The position numbers and the translations under genes were made by a program. From Bacillus sp. OK048 (GTDB lineage Bacteria > Bacillota > Bacilli > Bacillales > Cytobacillaceae), in assembly GCF_900103525.1 (NCBI RefSeq), contig NZ_FNHN01000003.1:248001-312000 (forward strand): a stretch of 64,000 bases of DNA, read 5' to 3'. Positions 53,285 through 63,198 of the stretch are shown here, in pieces. Every line of letters starts with the position of its first letter. The stretch's first letter is position 1. Under the pieces are notes generated by a model. That model saw nothing but the letters and a program-made list of their open reading frames with translations. It was not told the DNA's origin and did no database searches.

Positions 53285-54481
53285 TTATTCTTTTATTAAT
53301 TTTCCATCTGCTAGTTTAGGCAGGCTTTCAAATTTAGGAACATCGGCAAGATATACATTTCCATATCCATTCCGATCTGAGGTAAACAACACCTGATTTC
53401 CATTATGGCTAAAGCGCGGGTGAACATGGAGCTGCTGCACTTGAAAGCTTCCTCGGTGTTTACATAATATCCGTGGTCCTTCCATTCCATTAGCGGTTTT
53501 CTTCCATAAAAAAATACAATCTTGATACCTTTCACCATGATAGGCACTTGACTGCTGTCCATCCCCAACGATTAACCCAGAATCATTCGAGTGAATGTGC
53601 ATATTTTGATATGGGAATTCGAATTCCTGACAATCGGTATTGTCGAATTTTACAAATCCAAGAAATTTACCATCTTTTCGATCCAATGACTCAGTAAATC
53701 CATGATAGCCAATATGGATCCCATCTGCATGCCAGTATTCGTGACCAGCAAATTGGTTAGGCTCACCTTCTCTAATTTTCCAGAAATCACCTGTTTCAAT
53801 ATTCATTGCCCAAATGCGGTGATCTACCTTATCCCATGGCCCTTCATGACAAAAAGTAATAAGATGCGATTGTGTCGGAGAAGCATTAACATGTCCAATC
53901 CACCGTTTCTCTTCATGAATTACCTTAGTTTCTCCTGTTTCAAATGTTAGAAGACATATCTGACAATACGGTCTAGCTGCTTCTGTTTCCTCGAACCCAA
54001 CATATCCACCTGATAGATTGCTATGAATGGTAGTAGATAAATCCTCTGATAGACCAAAACATAAATGGTTTCCATCTGCTGTACAACTAAGGTTACTAAA
54101 ATTAAAACCTTCAGGCTTTGTATAGATTACTTTTTCCTCTAAATCATCTAAATCAAGTGCAATAATCGTTTTATCCAAAGTAAAGTAAGCCACATTTTTA
54201 GTAGGATTTATATACGATCCCTGTAATCCCTTGGACACATTTTTGTCTAGGTCAGTTAATTGGGTGTATTCTCCATTCGTTAAATCCAAACTAAATAGAT
54301 TTGTAGAGTTCCCTCGGTCAGAACAAACTAATAATTTAGAACCGTTATCATACACGCCATCATTTGTAAAATATGTATGAAAACTATGCGCCATGTAATC
54401 TGTTAATTGTGTGATTTTTACTCCTGTAATCTGGTCATGAAACTCTTTCCATTCTGCTGGCCATTTTGTCCCTTTTCCCAT
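53285..54481 (-). CDS. ogl: Oligogalacturonate lyase (PL22)
   Basis: The protein has 398 residues forming a seven-bladed propeller, with repeated blade motifs (GSKLLVCSDRGNSTNLFSLD, GNQVLFTSDRNGYGNVYLAD). Metal and catalytic histidines are expected among HSFHTYFTNDG, WIGHVNASP and HVHPRFS. There is no signal peptide, as usual for PL22, which splits unsaturated or saturated di- and oligogalacturonate in the cytosol. Its start follows a weak GAGGAAT site. Confidence 0.85.
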   Translation of the reverse strand: MGKGTKWPAEWKEFHDQITGVKITQLTDYMAHSFHTYFTNDGVYDNGSKLLVCSDRGNSTNLFSLDLTNGEYTQLTDLDKNVSKGLQGSYINPTKNVAYFTLDKTIIALDLDDLEEKVIYTKPEGFNFSNLSCTADGNHLCFGLSEDLSTTIHSNLSGGYVGFEETEAARPYCQICLLTFETGETKVIHEEKRWIGHVNASPTQSHLITFCHEGPWDKVDHRIWAMNIETGDFWKIREGEPNQFAGHEYWHADGIHIGYHGFTESLDRKDGKFLGFVKFDNTDCQEFEFPYQNMHIHSNDSGLIVGDGQQSSAYHGERYQDCIFLWKKTANGMEGPRILCKHRGSFQVQQLHVHPRFSHNGNQVLFTSDRNGYGNVYLADVPKFESLPKLADGKLIKE

Positions 54482-54603
54482 TGTTGATTCCTCATTTCAA
54501 AAAAGTATGTGTTTTACTGTATTATTACCTTATATTGGTTGGCCATTTCCATCAATAATACTTTTTTGCTGGCAGCCTTTTTGCAACAATTGAATGATTC
54601 AAT

Positions 54604-54643
54604 AAAAAAGGACCATCAACTAAAACGATAGATGATGGTCCTT
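54604..54643 (-). terminator. Terminator of the rhaM transcript
   Basis: AAGGACCATC pairs perfectly with GATGGTCCTT (loop 16 bases, partly paired), followed by T-run on the minus strand. A repeat element lies between it and the rhaM stop. Confidence 0.85.
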
Positions 54644-54667
54644 ATTCAAGATTAGTTTTTATTAATC

Positions 54668-54837
54668 TAGGCTCTGTTAAACTTAGTTGTTGATTTCCGT
54701 TCCAGGCACTTCGCTTTCCGCGGGCGACCGCCGAGCCTCCTCGACACTGCGTGTCTGCGGGGTCTCGCCTGTCTCGCTTCTCCCGCAGGAGTCTTCGTGC
54801 CTTCCACTCCAATCAACAAGTGGTCAAAAATCAACAT
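54668..54837. repeat. Dispersed Bacillaceae-type repeat element, about 170 bp
   Basis: It starts TAGGCTCTGTTAAACTTAG, runs through a G+C-rich core (TTCCAGGCACTTCGCTTTCC, CTCCCGCAGGAGTCTTCGTG) and ends AAAATCAACATT. Near its ends TGTTGATTT and AAATCAACA are inverted repeats. The core matches a repeat I recall from many Bacillaceae genomes. It sits between rhaM and its terminator, as though it had inserted there. Confidence 0.75.
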
Positions 54838-54854
54838 TATTCTTTAACAATGGC

Positions 54855-55169
54855 TTATTCTAAATAAAATACTTTTTTTAATTCAGTTGCAACGGGGCTG
54901 TTGTCCTCATTTGTCTCCATGATATCCTTCATATAGACCCACCATTTTTGACAGATTTCTGTCTGAGCTATAGCATTCCATTTTTCTTCACTCTCAATTT
55001 CTACATATGCGAAAAGGTTATTTGTCTGTTCATCTAAGAAAATAGAATAATGGTGAGCACCATGTTTCTTTATTTCCACTTCCATTTCCGGCCATAATTC
55101 GTCGTGGCGTTTTTTATATTCATCATGATAACCTTCGAATACTTTCATTACGGATGCTTTTCGAATCAT
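54855..55169 (-). CDS. rhaM: L-rhamnose mutarotase
   Basis: The protein has 104 residues, the family length. The pattern [20 protein letters not shown], then [21 protein letters not shown] and [19 protein letters not shown] contains the conserved His and Tyr of the rhamnose mutarotase active site. It interconverts alpha- and beta-L-rhamnose, released by the GH106-like and other enzymes of the locus. No other rhamnose-catabolic gene is in the window. Confidence 0.93.
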   Translation of the reverse strand: MIRKASVMKVFEGYHDEYKKRHDELWPEMEVEIKKHGAHHYSIFLDEQTNNLFAYVEIESEEKWNAIAQTEICQKWWVYMKDIMETNEDNSPVATELKKVFYLE

Positions 55170-55191
55170 ATTCCTTTTCCTCCTATAACTA

Positions 55192-57183
55192 TTACAATTG
55201 ATTAAATTGAATTATTCTATATTCAAATTTACCAAGCTGAAGTTTACCTGGTTCTACTACACGATTGGTCTGTAAATCTATCCCTTGTTGTGAAAGGGTA
55301 ACACTGCCGCCATTCCCATCCATATTGATTACAAACCAAACAGTAAAGCCATTTCCCTGGCGTGGCGCAACGATTGTTCCTTCCGTAACATCCGACCTCA
55401 TGGTAATATTTGCTTCCTGCGAATAGTGATCTACTAGTTTCTGCAGTAGCAAATCACCAGCTTCGCCTACTGGCATCGATCCAAGCATTACAATTTTCCC
55501 TGCACCTAGCTTATGCTCTGTAATAAACGATTTCCCTTTTGAAAGGCCTTCTTCAATGATACCTACAGCCGTTTCGGATTGCATTTCAAAAACGGAACTC
55601 CACATTCCTAAAGGAGCGGTGATATCAAAAGCACGTCCAATCGTACCTGAATCATCCATCGGGTAAGTAAATAACACTTCTACGCCTGCCATTTTTTCAA
55701 GTTCTCCTAATGCTCGGTCAGTATGCACGGTATGATTTTCTGTTCGACCACCAGTTAGTGGCCCAGCAATCCAAATTCCGCCATTTTCAACAAACCGCTT
55801 TGCCCTTGCAATATATTCAGATGATAAATATTGGATAAATGGAGTAAATAAAACCTTATAGCCCTCTAAGTCGGCCCCTTCTGGAATCACATCCCGATGA
55901 ATTCCCATATATAAAATCCGTTTATAAAAGTCTGTGACTAAACTACGATGATTTAAATTTCGATGTGGTTCCGTTTTTAAGAATGCCTTAGCCCGATCTG
56001 AGTAAGTAATCGCCAACTCGGCTTGGCTTGGCTTCGTAGATAATATGATCGGTTCAATTTCTTTTCTCAATGCTTCTACTTCTAACACATTTTCATAGCC
56101 TACTGTCGGTTTCCCCCATGCACTAAGAACGGAACCGTGTGGCTGTTCGCAACCAGCACGCTGCTGCCTCCATAGCCAATAACAAAAAGCTTCAGCACCT
56201 AACGCGTATGCCGCAGCTGCTTCTACCTTTAAATAGCCATTTGGATGTGGTGCTGCATAGCTTGCTAGTGATGCTGCATAGGATGGACTTGTTTCCATTA
56301 CCCAGAACCCTCTATCCTTTTTAAAGTTTCTCCACAAGTCGCTGTTAATTAAGTAAGCTGGAAAATTTTCGATTGTTGCATACGTATCAAAGGATGCAAA
56401 ATCGAGGTTTTTAAATATCCTTTCATTATCAACACTGAAAAACACAGAGCTGTTATGTGTAATGGGTGCACTAGAATACTTTCTAATAATTTCAGCCTGT
56501 CCATCAGAAAACTCTGCAATTTTCTCCATCGAAAACAATTGGTACATGGTATGTAACGATGAATTGTGTAAAAATGGTGCTGGTCCTGGCTGTGGAACCT
56601 GTTCAAAGCTATGATAATATTCGCTCCAAATTTTTGTTCCCCATGCTTCATTTAGATTTTCGATTGTCTCATAGCGGTCCTTTAACCATAGCTGCCATAA
56701 TTCTTTACAGGTATTACACATACATTCGCTAACATGGCATTTAAACTCATTATCAATCTGCCAACCAATGACACCGGGCAAACCACCTACTTCTTTTGCA
56801 ATATTTTCTGTGATAAGTGCTGCTCTCTCCCTAAAATAAGGGTGGTTCGTACAGGCATGCTGCCTTGACCCATGTCCCATTACTGTCCCATCAGCATCCA
56901 CATACATCCGCTCCGGATGGCCATGGGAATACCAGATCGGTGGCGTAGGAGTTGGTGTACACATAACCGTTTCGATACCATTTTCATAAAGTGTGTTAAT
57001 GATATTCTTAAAGAAGCTGAGATCAAATTTCCCTTCTTCAGGCTCCATTGATGCCCAGGCAAATTCACCGATCCTGACAACGTTAATACCTGTCTTTTTC
57101 ATTTCTTTAATATCTTCTTCTATTACTTTTTCATCCCATAGCTCCGGGTAATATGCCGCACCATGATATAATTTTTTGCCCAT
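55192..57183 (-). CDS. yesZ: Beta-galactosidase (GH42)
   Basis: The protein has 663 residues with three GH42 domains: a TIM barrel, a trimerisation domain ([20 protein letters not shown]) and a small beta domain. The acid/base Glu is in [11 protein letters not shown], the nucleophile Glu in FWVMETSPS, and zinc cysteines in HACTNHP and [14 protein letters not shown]. It is cytosolic and probably releases galactose from rhamnogalacturonan side chains, like B. subtilis YesZ. The start follows GAGGTGAAA. Confidence 0.95.
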   Translation of the reverse strand: MGKKLYHGAAYYPELWDEKVIEEDIKEMKKTGINVVRIGEFAWASMEPEEGKFDLSFFKNIINTLYENGIETVMCTPTPTPPIWYSHGHPERMYVDADGTVMGHGSRQHACTNHPYFRERAALITENIAKEVGGLPGVIGWQIDNEFKCHVSECMCNTCKELWQLWLKDRYETIENLNEAWGTKIWSEYYHSFEQVPQPGPAPFLHNSSLHTMYQLFSMEKIAEFSDGQAEIIRKYSSAPITHNSSVFFSVDNERIFKNLDFASFDTYATIENFPAYLINSDLWRNFKKDRGFWVMETSPSYAASLASYAAPHPNGYLKVEAAAAYALGAEAFCYWLWRQQRAGCEQPHGSVLSAWGKPTVGYENVLEVEALRKEIEPIILSTKPSQAELAITYSDRAKAFLKTEPHRNLNHRSLVTDFYKRILYMGIHRDVIPEGADLEGYKVLFTPFIQYLSSEYIARAKRFVENGGIWIAGPLTGGRTENHTVHTDRALGELEKMAGVEVLFTYPMDDSGTIGRAFDITAPLGMWSSVFEMQSETAVGIIEEGLSKGKSFITEHKLGAGKIVMLGSMPVGEAGDLLLQKLVDHYSQEANITMRSDVTEGTIVAPRQGNGFTVWFVINMDGNGGSVTLSQQGIDLQTNRVVEPGKLQLGKFEYRIIQFNQL

Positions 57184-57220
57184 GCTACTTTCACCTCATG
57201 TTGGTTGATTTTCTATCAAA

Positions 57221-57886
57221 CTATCCCTTTATAAACGGGACAAGTGGTAATTGTAGTTCTTTTATTCCTTCTATGACTAATTTTCCGACTTCCCTTGCGC
57301 CATGTTCACAAAAGTGCGTGTTATCCTGGATTCCATCAGGATAATTTGGGCTTTCATTTGCCGCAAACCAAGTGAACAATTGTTTTGAGCCTTCAGGACC
57401 TAATGATTGATAGAGTTTTTCTGTTTTTTCCAATAGATTTATAAGTTGGACATCTAGTTTTTCCGCTAGCTGTATCATCGCTTTTGGATAGTCCCCTAGT
57501 GTATTGACTAAACAATTATTTTCATCAAAGTTTCTTCGATGTACAGAGGTAATCAAAATCGGGATTGCGCCTCTTTCTCTTGCACCATTTATATATTCCG
57601 CCAAATTAGACTGGTACGTTGTAAAGGGCTCGGTACCAAATGATTTTTGATCGTTATGTCCAAATTGAATAAATAGATAATCATTTGGCTGAATGAAATC
57701 CAGAATAATACCTAAATATCCTATTTCAATAAAGGTATTCGTACTTGCTCCACCCTTAGCAAAGTTATGAACTCTAATTTCCTCTGTAAAAAAAGATTGA
57801 AACATTTGCCCCCAGCCGGCCAGTGGCGCCTCATTTCGCGGACAGCTAGCAACGGTAGAGTCACCTGCTAAAAATATATTAATCAA
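57221..57886 (-). CDS. yesT: Rhamnogalacturonan acetylesterase (CE12, SGNH hydrolase)
   Basis: The protein has 221 residues. SGNH blocks are visible: AGDSTVASC (nucleophile Ser), AKGGASTNTF, FGHNDQK and DNTHFCEHGA (catalytic Asp-His). It has no signal peptide. It removes acetyl groups from galacturonic acid in rhamnogalacturonan fragments. TTG 57886 is used because GGGGGGAC lies immediately upstream. It lies 37 bp upstream of the GH42 gene and 25 bp after the PL11 gene, so the three form one unit. Confidence 0.9.
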   Translation of the reverse strand: MINIFLAGDSTVASCPRNEAPLAGWGQMFQSFFTEEIRVHNFAKGGASTNTFIEIGYLGIILDFIQPNDYLFIQFGHNDQKSFGTEPFTTYQSNLAEYINGARERGAIPILITSVHRRNFDENNCLVNTLGDYPKAMIQLAEKLDVQLINLLEKTEKLYQSLGPEGSKQLFTWFAANESPNYPDGIQDNTHFCEHGAREVGKLVIEGIKELQLPLVPFIKG

Positions 57887-57911
57887 CTTTTGTCCCCCCC
57901 TTTAATTATAG

Positions 57912-59786
57912 TTAATTACTATGTTGTTCTTGTTTTTTTGTTTCAGATTCAGATTTAACCTCATAGATTTTCGGAGTTGGCGGTTTTTCCATGTTATGAC
58001 CAAGAAAGAAACCTGGATGCGGTGGCTGGTTATAAGCAACATTCTGCCAGGCAATCGCTAAACGATAGTTAGGGTCATGCATTAGTGTATAAATACGATG
58101 ATCGGTTATATCAGTTGTTGTATAGATTCTTAGTGCCGTGCTATCATCTGTCCGCCAAATTACTTCTTCCCGCCAATCGCCTAAAATATCAGCTTGTAGA
58201 CATGGGTTCCCTTTTGTTCCGTTATTGGACCTTGTACCATCTGCAGTCAGCAAATTAATCAGCTGGCCATTTTGATAATCCCATTTGTCAATTTTCCCTA
58301 CTCCAATTCCGGTTTCTACATCATATTCATGGTCTAGTAGTTCTCTAAGTAAATCTCCATCCCACCAAATAGCAAAATTAAAGGACTGAGGATTGGTATC
58401 CGAAATTTTCTCACCGGTGCTGCTATACAATCCTGCCCCTCCTGTCTTCCAATCCGTGGATGACCAAACCTCTGCTCCCTCATACCGTGGGTCAATATCT
58501 GCAGCCATGCCCCTTCCTACATCTTCGACTGAAGGAATACCCCATAAAATCTCACCGGTTTTCGCATCATGGATTTCTGTGCCATTTTCCTGTGGTATCT
58601 CATGTACCTGGAAAATTTCCAGACCTGGTCTGCTTGGAATCAAATTACCTACATGGATAGCATCTCCATGTCCTAAACCAGTGGTATATAATCCCTGCCC
58701 ATTATGATCAATCACACAGGAACCGTAGATAATTTCATCTTTTCCATCATCATCAACATCTGCAACACTTACACTATGGTTTCCCTGACCTGAATAGCCT
58801 TCATTTCCTGGCTCGAGGCTGTCAAACCTCCATAATTTTGTAAGCTCACCATCCCGCCAATTATAGGCAGTCAGCACCGCCCTTGTATAATAACCACGGC
58901 ACATGACAAGGCTTGGCCTTACTCCATCAAGGTACGCAACGCATGCAAGAAAACGGTCAACTCGGTTCCCTTCGTCATCACCCCAATCCGCCCCTTTTCC
59001 TCTAGGTGGATCGTAGTCAGTTGTAATAAGCTCTTTCCCAGTAGCTCCATCAAATATCGTTAAATACTCCGGACCATCGAGAATAAAACCTTCAGAGTTT
59101 CGATAATCAGAATCTGGATTTCCGATTATCTTTCCTTGTCCATCAACCGTACCATCTGCCGTTTTACAAGCTATTTCTGCGATACCATCACCGTCTAGAT
59201 CGTAGACCAAGAATTGAGTATAATGTGCACCTGCCCGGATGTTTTTACCTAAGTCAATTCTCCATAAATGAGTTCCGTTTAGTTTATACGCATCGAGATA
59301 CACATTACCTGTGTATCCTTTGTGTGCGTTATCATGGGAATTGGATGGATCCCACTTTAAGATGATTTCATATTCACCATCTCCATCCACATCCCCAACA
59401 CTAGCATCATTTGCACTATAGATGTACGAGATACCATCTGGCGAAATTCCGCCTTCCGGCTTTTTCAATGGAAGTTCCAGATAATTGGTATCCCAAACAT
59501 TCACTTTTTCAGATGGGAGTTGTTCTACTCCATTTAAAACGGCACAAATATAATAGAAGGAATTAGAATTCCCATTGTTGTCTAAAAAATTGGTACTTGC
59601 AGTAATTGGGGTTTGATTCACTTTCATATCGTCTCGGTAAACGTTAAAGGAAATCTCTTCAGGGTCTGTTCCAAACAAACGCCATCCAATATAAACTCCT
59701 GTTTCAACCTTAACGGCAACTAGCCCCCGATTTAACCTTTCCATCTGACGTAATTCTGAAGCTTGAACTTGTTTATCAATCGACAT
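57912..59786 (-). CDS. yesX: Rhamnogalacturonan lyase (PL11), apparently cytosolic
   Basis: The protein has 624 residues. An N-terminal beta domain (LNRGLVAVKVETGVYIGWRL) precedes an eight-bladed propeller with Ca-binding loops DVDGDGEYE, DLDGDGIAE and DVDDDGKDE. The PL11 active-site region includes GYTGNVYLDAYKLNG and WRTDDSTALRIYTTT. There is no signal peptide, as in B. subtilis YesX rather than secreted YesW. It cleaves the Rha-GalA backbone by beta-elimination. Start follows GGAGG. A cre-like box lies 155 bp upstream. Confidence 0.93.
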   Translation of the reverse strand: MSIDKQVQASELRQMERLNRGLVAVKVETGVYIGWRLFGTDPEEISFNVYRDDMKVNQTPITASTNFLDNNGNSNSFYYICAVLNGVEQLPSEKVNVWDTNYLELPLKKPEGGISPDGISYIYSANDASVGDVDGDGEYEIILKWDPSNSHDNAHKGYTGNVYLDAYKLNGTHLWRIDLGKNIRAGAHYTQFLVYDLDGDGIAEIACKTADGTVDGQGKIIGNPDSDYRNSEGFILDGPEYLTIFDGATGKELITTDYDPPRGKGADWGDDEGNRVDRFLACVAYLDGVRPSLVMCRGYYTRAVLTAYNWRDGELTKLWRFDSLEPGNEGYSGQGNHSVSVADVDDDGKDEIIYGSCVIDHNGQGLYTTGLGHGDAIHVGNLIPSRPGLEIFQVHEIPQENGTEIHDAKTGEILWGIPSVEDVGRGMAADIDPRYEGAEVWSSTDWKTGGAGLYSSTGEKISDTNPQSFNFAIWWDGDLLRELLDHEYDVETGIGVGKIDKWDYQNGQLINLLTADGTRSNNGTKGNPCLQADILGDWREEVIWRTDDSTALRIYTTTDITDHRIYTLMHDPNYRLAIAWQNVAYNQPPHPGFFLGHNMEKPPTPKIYEVKSESETKKQEQHSN

Positions 59787-59941
59787 AGTACATTTCCTCC
59801 TAATGTGCTGCTTTTTACTGTAGAGTAAAGTACCCTTTTATTTTCAGCAATCGTATTTTTTTGAAATATTTGTTAATTACACGTAAGACTATCTTGCGGA
59901 TTAGCACTTTTTTGCGATAAAAGTATTTACTACCTACAGTT

Positions 59942-59955
59942 TGTAAGCGTTTAAC
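59942..59955. promoter_or_regulatory. Putative CcpA box upstream of PL11 gene
   Basis: TGTAAGCGTTTAAC has the central AAGCGTTT of cre boxes with mismatches at the 3' end. It overlaps the stop codon of the GH115-like gene and lies 155 bp upstream of the PL11 start. Confidence 0.4.
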
Positions 59956-62026
59956 CTTGAAGAAACTTTTCGCCCAATCGTTTTGCCAACTCATCATCTG
60001 ACAGCGGATTCCTGTGAGTATTCTCCAAATAAATGTATTTTTCCGTTTCCGGCATCAGGTATTGTTTATACCATAAGAAGAAATCTGGACTGTCTCCCTG
60101 CATTCGGAGAAACTTACGCAGTGCTTCCAGAGAATAAATGGTGCTATCTATGTTTGTTAACCAATCCGCTCGATAAAAATTATGCCATTTCCCATGCTCT
60201 GCATGTTTAAAAGCTTGCTTACTATCCTTGTAATGATCAATTGATCTAGACATGTGGACAAAAGCAAGGTGAAAGTCATGTTGGATAAAAGAAAGATAGG
60301 CGGTGCATAGTGAAATAAAACCTCTACATCCGAAAGCATGTAATTCCGCTTGCAGCAACAGCTGATCGCCGAATCGTCGAGCTTCTTCTTCTGTTAGCTG
60401 CAAAGAGAGATTTCTGCACTCGTTCAAAAATTCTTCCCAGCCAGCTAAACCATTTTGGCATTTTTCCAAAAACCATTTCACTTGATCAGTAAAAGAAATT
60501 TCACCGGTTGCCCAATATAGCCTTTTCTCTGGTACATCCGTTTTCCCTTGTAGCCAATGGCCAATGATCTTCCTTGCAGGATGATGATAAAATTCTTCCC
60601 CTGCCTTGTCATCTGGATTAGGCCCATAAGAAATCGTCTTTTGGAAATAGCTTCTGTATAGCTGTGCAATTTCTTTCGTTTTAGTTTTATAAAGACGTTC
60701 CATAAATAATTGTAAATGTTCTTCTACATTTATTGTGCCTTTGTTCCAAAGTTCACTAACAATATCAAGTGGGTAAAGATGCATACGGATATTCCCGCTA
60801 TTAAGCAGCAAATATGACGTAGCACCTGCCTCAAACGCCTTTTCAACTTCTACTTTAATTAGCTCTGGTGGAGATGGAAACATCGTCAAATGATTTGACG
60901 CCTGGAGGTCATGGAATGTTATATGATAATAAATCCCATGTTCCCCGCTCTCATCTACTGATGGCAAAGAAGGAATCCGGTAGCTTTCATTCCCCTGTCT
61001 TCGAGTCACCATTTTGCCATAGCCATTATCTGCCCAAATTTTAATAACCCCATCAGGTACCTGAATATGACCAGCTTTGTATAATTCAGAGATTTCACCA
61101 TATAAAGCCATACAGCAGACAGGCTGATCCACAGAATTGTTTATCATTTTGTATTGCCTGTGGACAACTTTAGAGATCATAGCACCCCTTTTTTCTGGTG
61201 TGTCAAATTCTGGATCATACTGCCAAAAGGGAGCATCTCCCTGCCCTCGAAACGAGAGTACCCAGACAATTTTTTCATTTTTTTGTTTCTGAATAGCTTC
61301 ATCCCAGAGAAACTCAAATAGTTCTGGATTTTCCTTATAACTTGGTTTTTCCCCCGGAAATGCCCTTAAAAACATTTCTGCTCCTAACGGCTCAGCGTGG
61401 TGATGCGTCACCCATAAACCCATTTCAGCTGCTAACTCTGCATGAATACCTGATTTTGGAAGATCTGTACCCGGGATGACCATATTTCCCCCACTGCGTA
61501 ATAAAGCTTCGAAAACCGGAAACCAAATCTCTTTCGTTGGAGGATATTGTTCCTTCCACCCAATGAGACAAACCTCATCATTCACAAACCAGCCCCGGTA
61601 TTTTACTGCTTTTTCTAAGGAATCGAAATTAGTCGTTGGAATATGTATGTTAGATTTTGGTTTAACAGGGATGTCCGCCCAAAACCAAAAAGGATCGACC
61701 TCTAAATAATGGTGGCTGTAATGGAGCAAACCGTAAATGATACCTAAATCGTCATAACCAATAATATGCAATTGCGATTTTCCGTCCTTCTCCTCAAAAC
61801 GAAAACTATAAGCCTCAGGTTTTACAGAACATTCAATGTTCGTTTCTGCATATCGAATGACAATATCAGCTTTTTCCGATAAAGATGTTTCTAGGACTGG
61901 TGGTTTTCCGAATACTTTACTATGGTCTCTGCTAATCATATCCACTGCATGCTTGACTGGAGTTGTTATATTTTCTGGTATAGAAATGACAGAGTTCTTA
62001 TCGAATACCACAAATGGCAGCCTCAA
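59951..62026 (-). CDS. GH115-like glycoside hydrolase
   Basis: The protein has about 691 residues. GH115 landmarks are recognisable: AVKYRGWFVNDEVCLIGW near residue 140, HHAEPLGAEMFLRA, IKIWADNGYGKMVTRR near residue 330, GIYYHITFHDLQASN, and ATSYLLLNSGNIRMHLYPLDI. Several of these differ from typical xylan alpha-glucuronidases (for example no WxDDNYG), so specificity may differ. There is no signal peptide. TTG 62026 is chosen because AAGGAGGGG stands directly before it; the upstream ATG at 62074 lies in the terminator hairpin. Confidence 0.7.
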   Translation of the reverse strand: MRLPFVVFDKNSVISIPENITTPVKHAVDMISRDHSKVFGKPPVLETSLSEKADIVIRYAETNIECSVKPEAYSFRFEEKDGKSQLHIIGYDDLGIIYGLLHYSHHYLEVDPFWFWADIPVKPKSNIHIPTTNFDSLEKAVKYRGWFVNDEVCLIGWKEQYPPTKEIWFPVFEALLRSGGNMVIPGTDLPKSGIHAELAAEMGLWVTHHHAEPLGAEMFLRAFPGEKPSYKENPELFEFLWDEAIQKQKNEKIVWVLSFRGQGDAPFWQYDPEFDTPEKRGAMISKVVHRQYKMINNSVDQPVCCMALYGEISELYKAGHIQVPDGVIKIWADNGYGKMVTRRQGNESYRIPSLPSVDESGEHGIYYHITFHDLQASNHLTMFPSPPELIKVEVEKAFEAGATSYLLLNSGNIRMHLYPLDIVSELWNKGTINVEEHLQLFMERLYKTKTKEIAQLYRSYFQKTISYGPNPDDKAGEEFYHHPARKIIGHWLQGKTDVPEKRLYWATGEISFTDQVKWFLEKCQNGLAGWEEFLNECRNLSLQLTEEEARRFGDQLLLQAELHAFGCRGFISLCTAYLSFIQHDFHLAFVHMSRSIDHYKDSKQAFKHAEHGKWHNFYRADWLTNIDSTIYSLEALRKFLRMQGDSPDFFLWYKQYLMPETEKYIYLENTHRNPLSDDELAKRLGEKFLQG

Positions 62027-62040
62027 CTTTTCCCCTCCTT

Positions 62041-62080
62041 TTAAAAGAACCTGTGGAAGTTTGCATCTTTCCACAGGTTT
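62041..62080 (-). terminator. Terminator/attenuator between GH105 and GH115-like genes
   Basis: AACCTGTGGAA pairs perfectly with TTCCACAGGTT across ten bases and is followed by TTTT on the minus strand. It lies between the GH105 stop and the GH115-like start, which is 15 bp further on, so some read-through is likely needed. Confidence 0.85.
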
Positions 62081-62086
62081 ACTATA

Positions 62087-63115
62087 CTAATTGTTATTTT
62101 CTCTTTTTAATAGCAGTGATAAAAAGGCTAATACAAGACCTTGTCCCCATCCTTGTACTCGTTTATAGGGAACTTCTTTGTATCCGTTCGCATCAAACAT
62201 AACGGCAGTTCCTGCTGATACTCCCATAACCGATCCGTCCTCACGAATTTGGCCAAGAATTCCCTCAATCGATTTTTGAATAAACTTGTTATATAACTTC
62301 CCACTTGTTAGCAAAGCAGCAGCAATCCCGGCTGAACCCGAGGTTTCAAGATAAGACGTTGGATCATCTACAATCGTATACCAAAGACCTGTATCTGATT
62401 GTAAGCGAACTAACGCACTTAATTGATCACGTAAAGAACCTTGAATAATCATATAGGACGGATGCTGAACCGCAATTAGTTCAAGTGCCCGCGCCATGGT
62501 GTAGGCCGCCCAGCTGTTTCCTCTAGCCCAAAAAATTCCTGACATATGGTTTTGTCCGAGATGATCCCAGCCATGATAATAAAGATTTGTGATGTCATCC
62601 TGGAGAAACGTTTCATGTCCATGGTATTGCTTTAATCCAAAGTTGAAATAATCGTCGCGGTCTAACTGGTGGCCAATTCTCAACAGAAAATATCCTGCCA
62701 TAAACATAGTGTCAACCCATGCTTGTTCAGGGAATTGATATTTCGTTCCATTTACAGTATGCTGCAGGACACCATCACCAAAGCGCTCCGCGTCATGAAG
62801 CAAATAGTCCGCCATTTGGATCGCATTTTCAATATACTTTTCTTCATTTGTAGCTTTGTATAACGTTAACAGGATATGACCAATCGAGGAGGCATTTACC
62901 GTTAGCCTAGGAAGGCCATCTTCTAATTCGGCATCTACCCAATCTTTAATAGATTGTAAATACTTCATTTCACCGGTTGCTTCGTAGGCTTCCGCTACAC
63001 CAAAGAAGGCTACGCCTCCTGGCCAATCCCAACTGAAATCCATATTAAAGGTTCTATCTACTACTCTATCGATTGCCTGTGAAATCTTGGTTTCCTCAAG
63101 TACTAATTGTGGCAT
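62087..63115 (-). CDS. yesR: Unsaturated rhamnogalacturonyl hydrolase (GH105)
   Basis: The protein has 342 residues forming an alpha/alpha barrel. The catalytic Asp is in EQAWVDTMFMAGYF near residue 134. Other GH105 features are WDWPGGVAFFGVAEAYEATG, LYYHGWDHLGQNHMSGIFWA and RGNSWAAYTMA. It removes the unsaturated galacturonyl residue created by the PL11 lyase. It is cytosolic. Start follows AAGGAGGA. Confidence 0.95.
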   Translation of the reverse strand: MPQLVLEETKISQAIDRVVDRTFNMDFSWDWPGGVAFFGVAEAYEATGEMKYLQSIKDWVDAELEDGLPRLTVNASSIGHILLTLYKATNEEKYIENAIQMADYLLHDAERFGDGVLQHTVNGTKYQFPEQAWVDTMFMAGYFLLRIGHQLDRDDYFNFGLKQYHGHETFLQDDITNLYYHGWDHLGQNHMSGIFWARGNSWAAYTMARALELIAVQHPSYMIIQGSLRDQLSALVRLQSDTGLWYTIVDDPTSYLETSGSAGIAAALLTSGKLYNKFIQKSIEGILGQIREDGSVMGVSAGTAVMFDANGYKEVPYKRVQGWGQGLVLAFLSLLLKRENNN

Positions 63116-63198
63116 TTTTATCCTCCTTAACTAAGAACCGAAGGGCTTGTTTGATTCCCTCTTTCTTCATTTTTCTACTTCAACGGTAACCAAAAGCT

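Larger units (their letters stand above)
54482..54854. other. Intergenic region ogl/rhaM
   Basis: From left to right it holds the ogl promoter side (not resolved), a terminator (54604-54643) and a dispersed repeat (54668-54837). No gene is seen. Confidence 0.5.

Noticed and set aside
62027..62074. ATG start at 62074 for the GH115-like protein
   Set aside because: The ATG lies in the stem-loop of the GH105 terminator, while a TTG with an excellent ribosome binding site lies 48 bp downstream.
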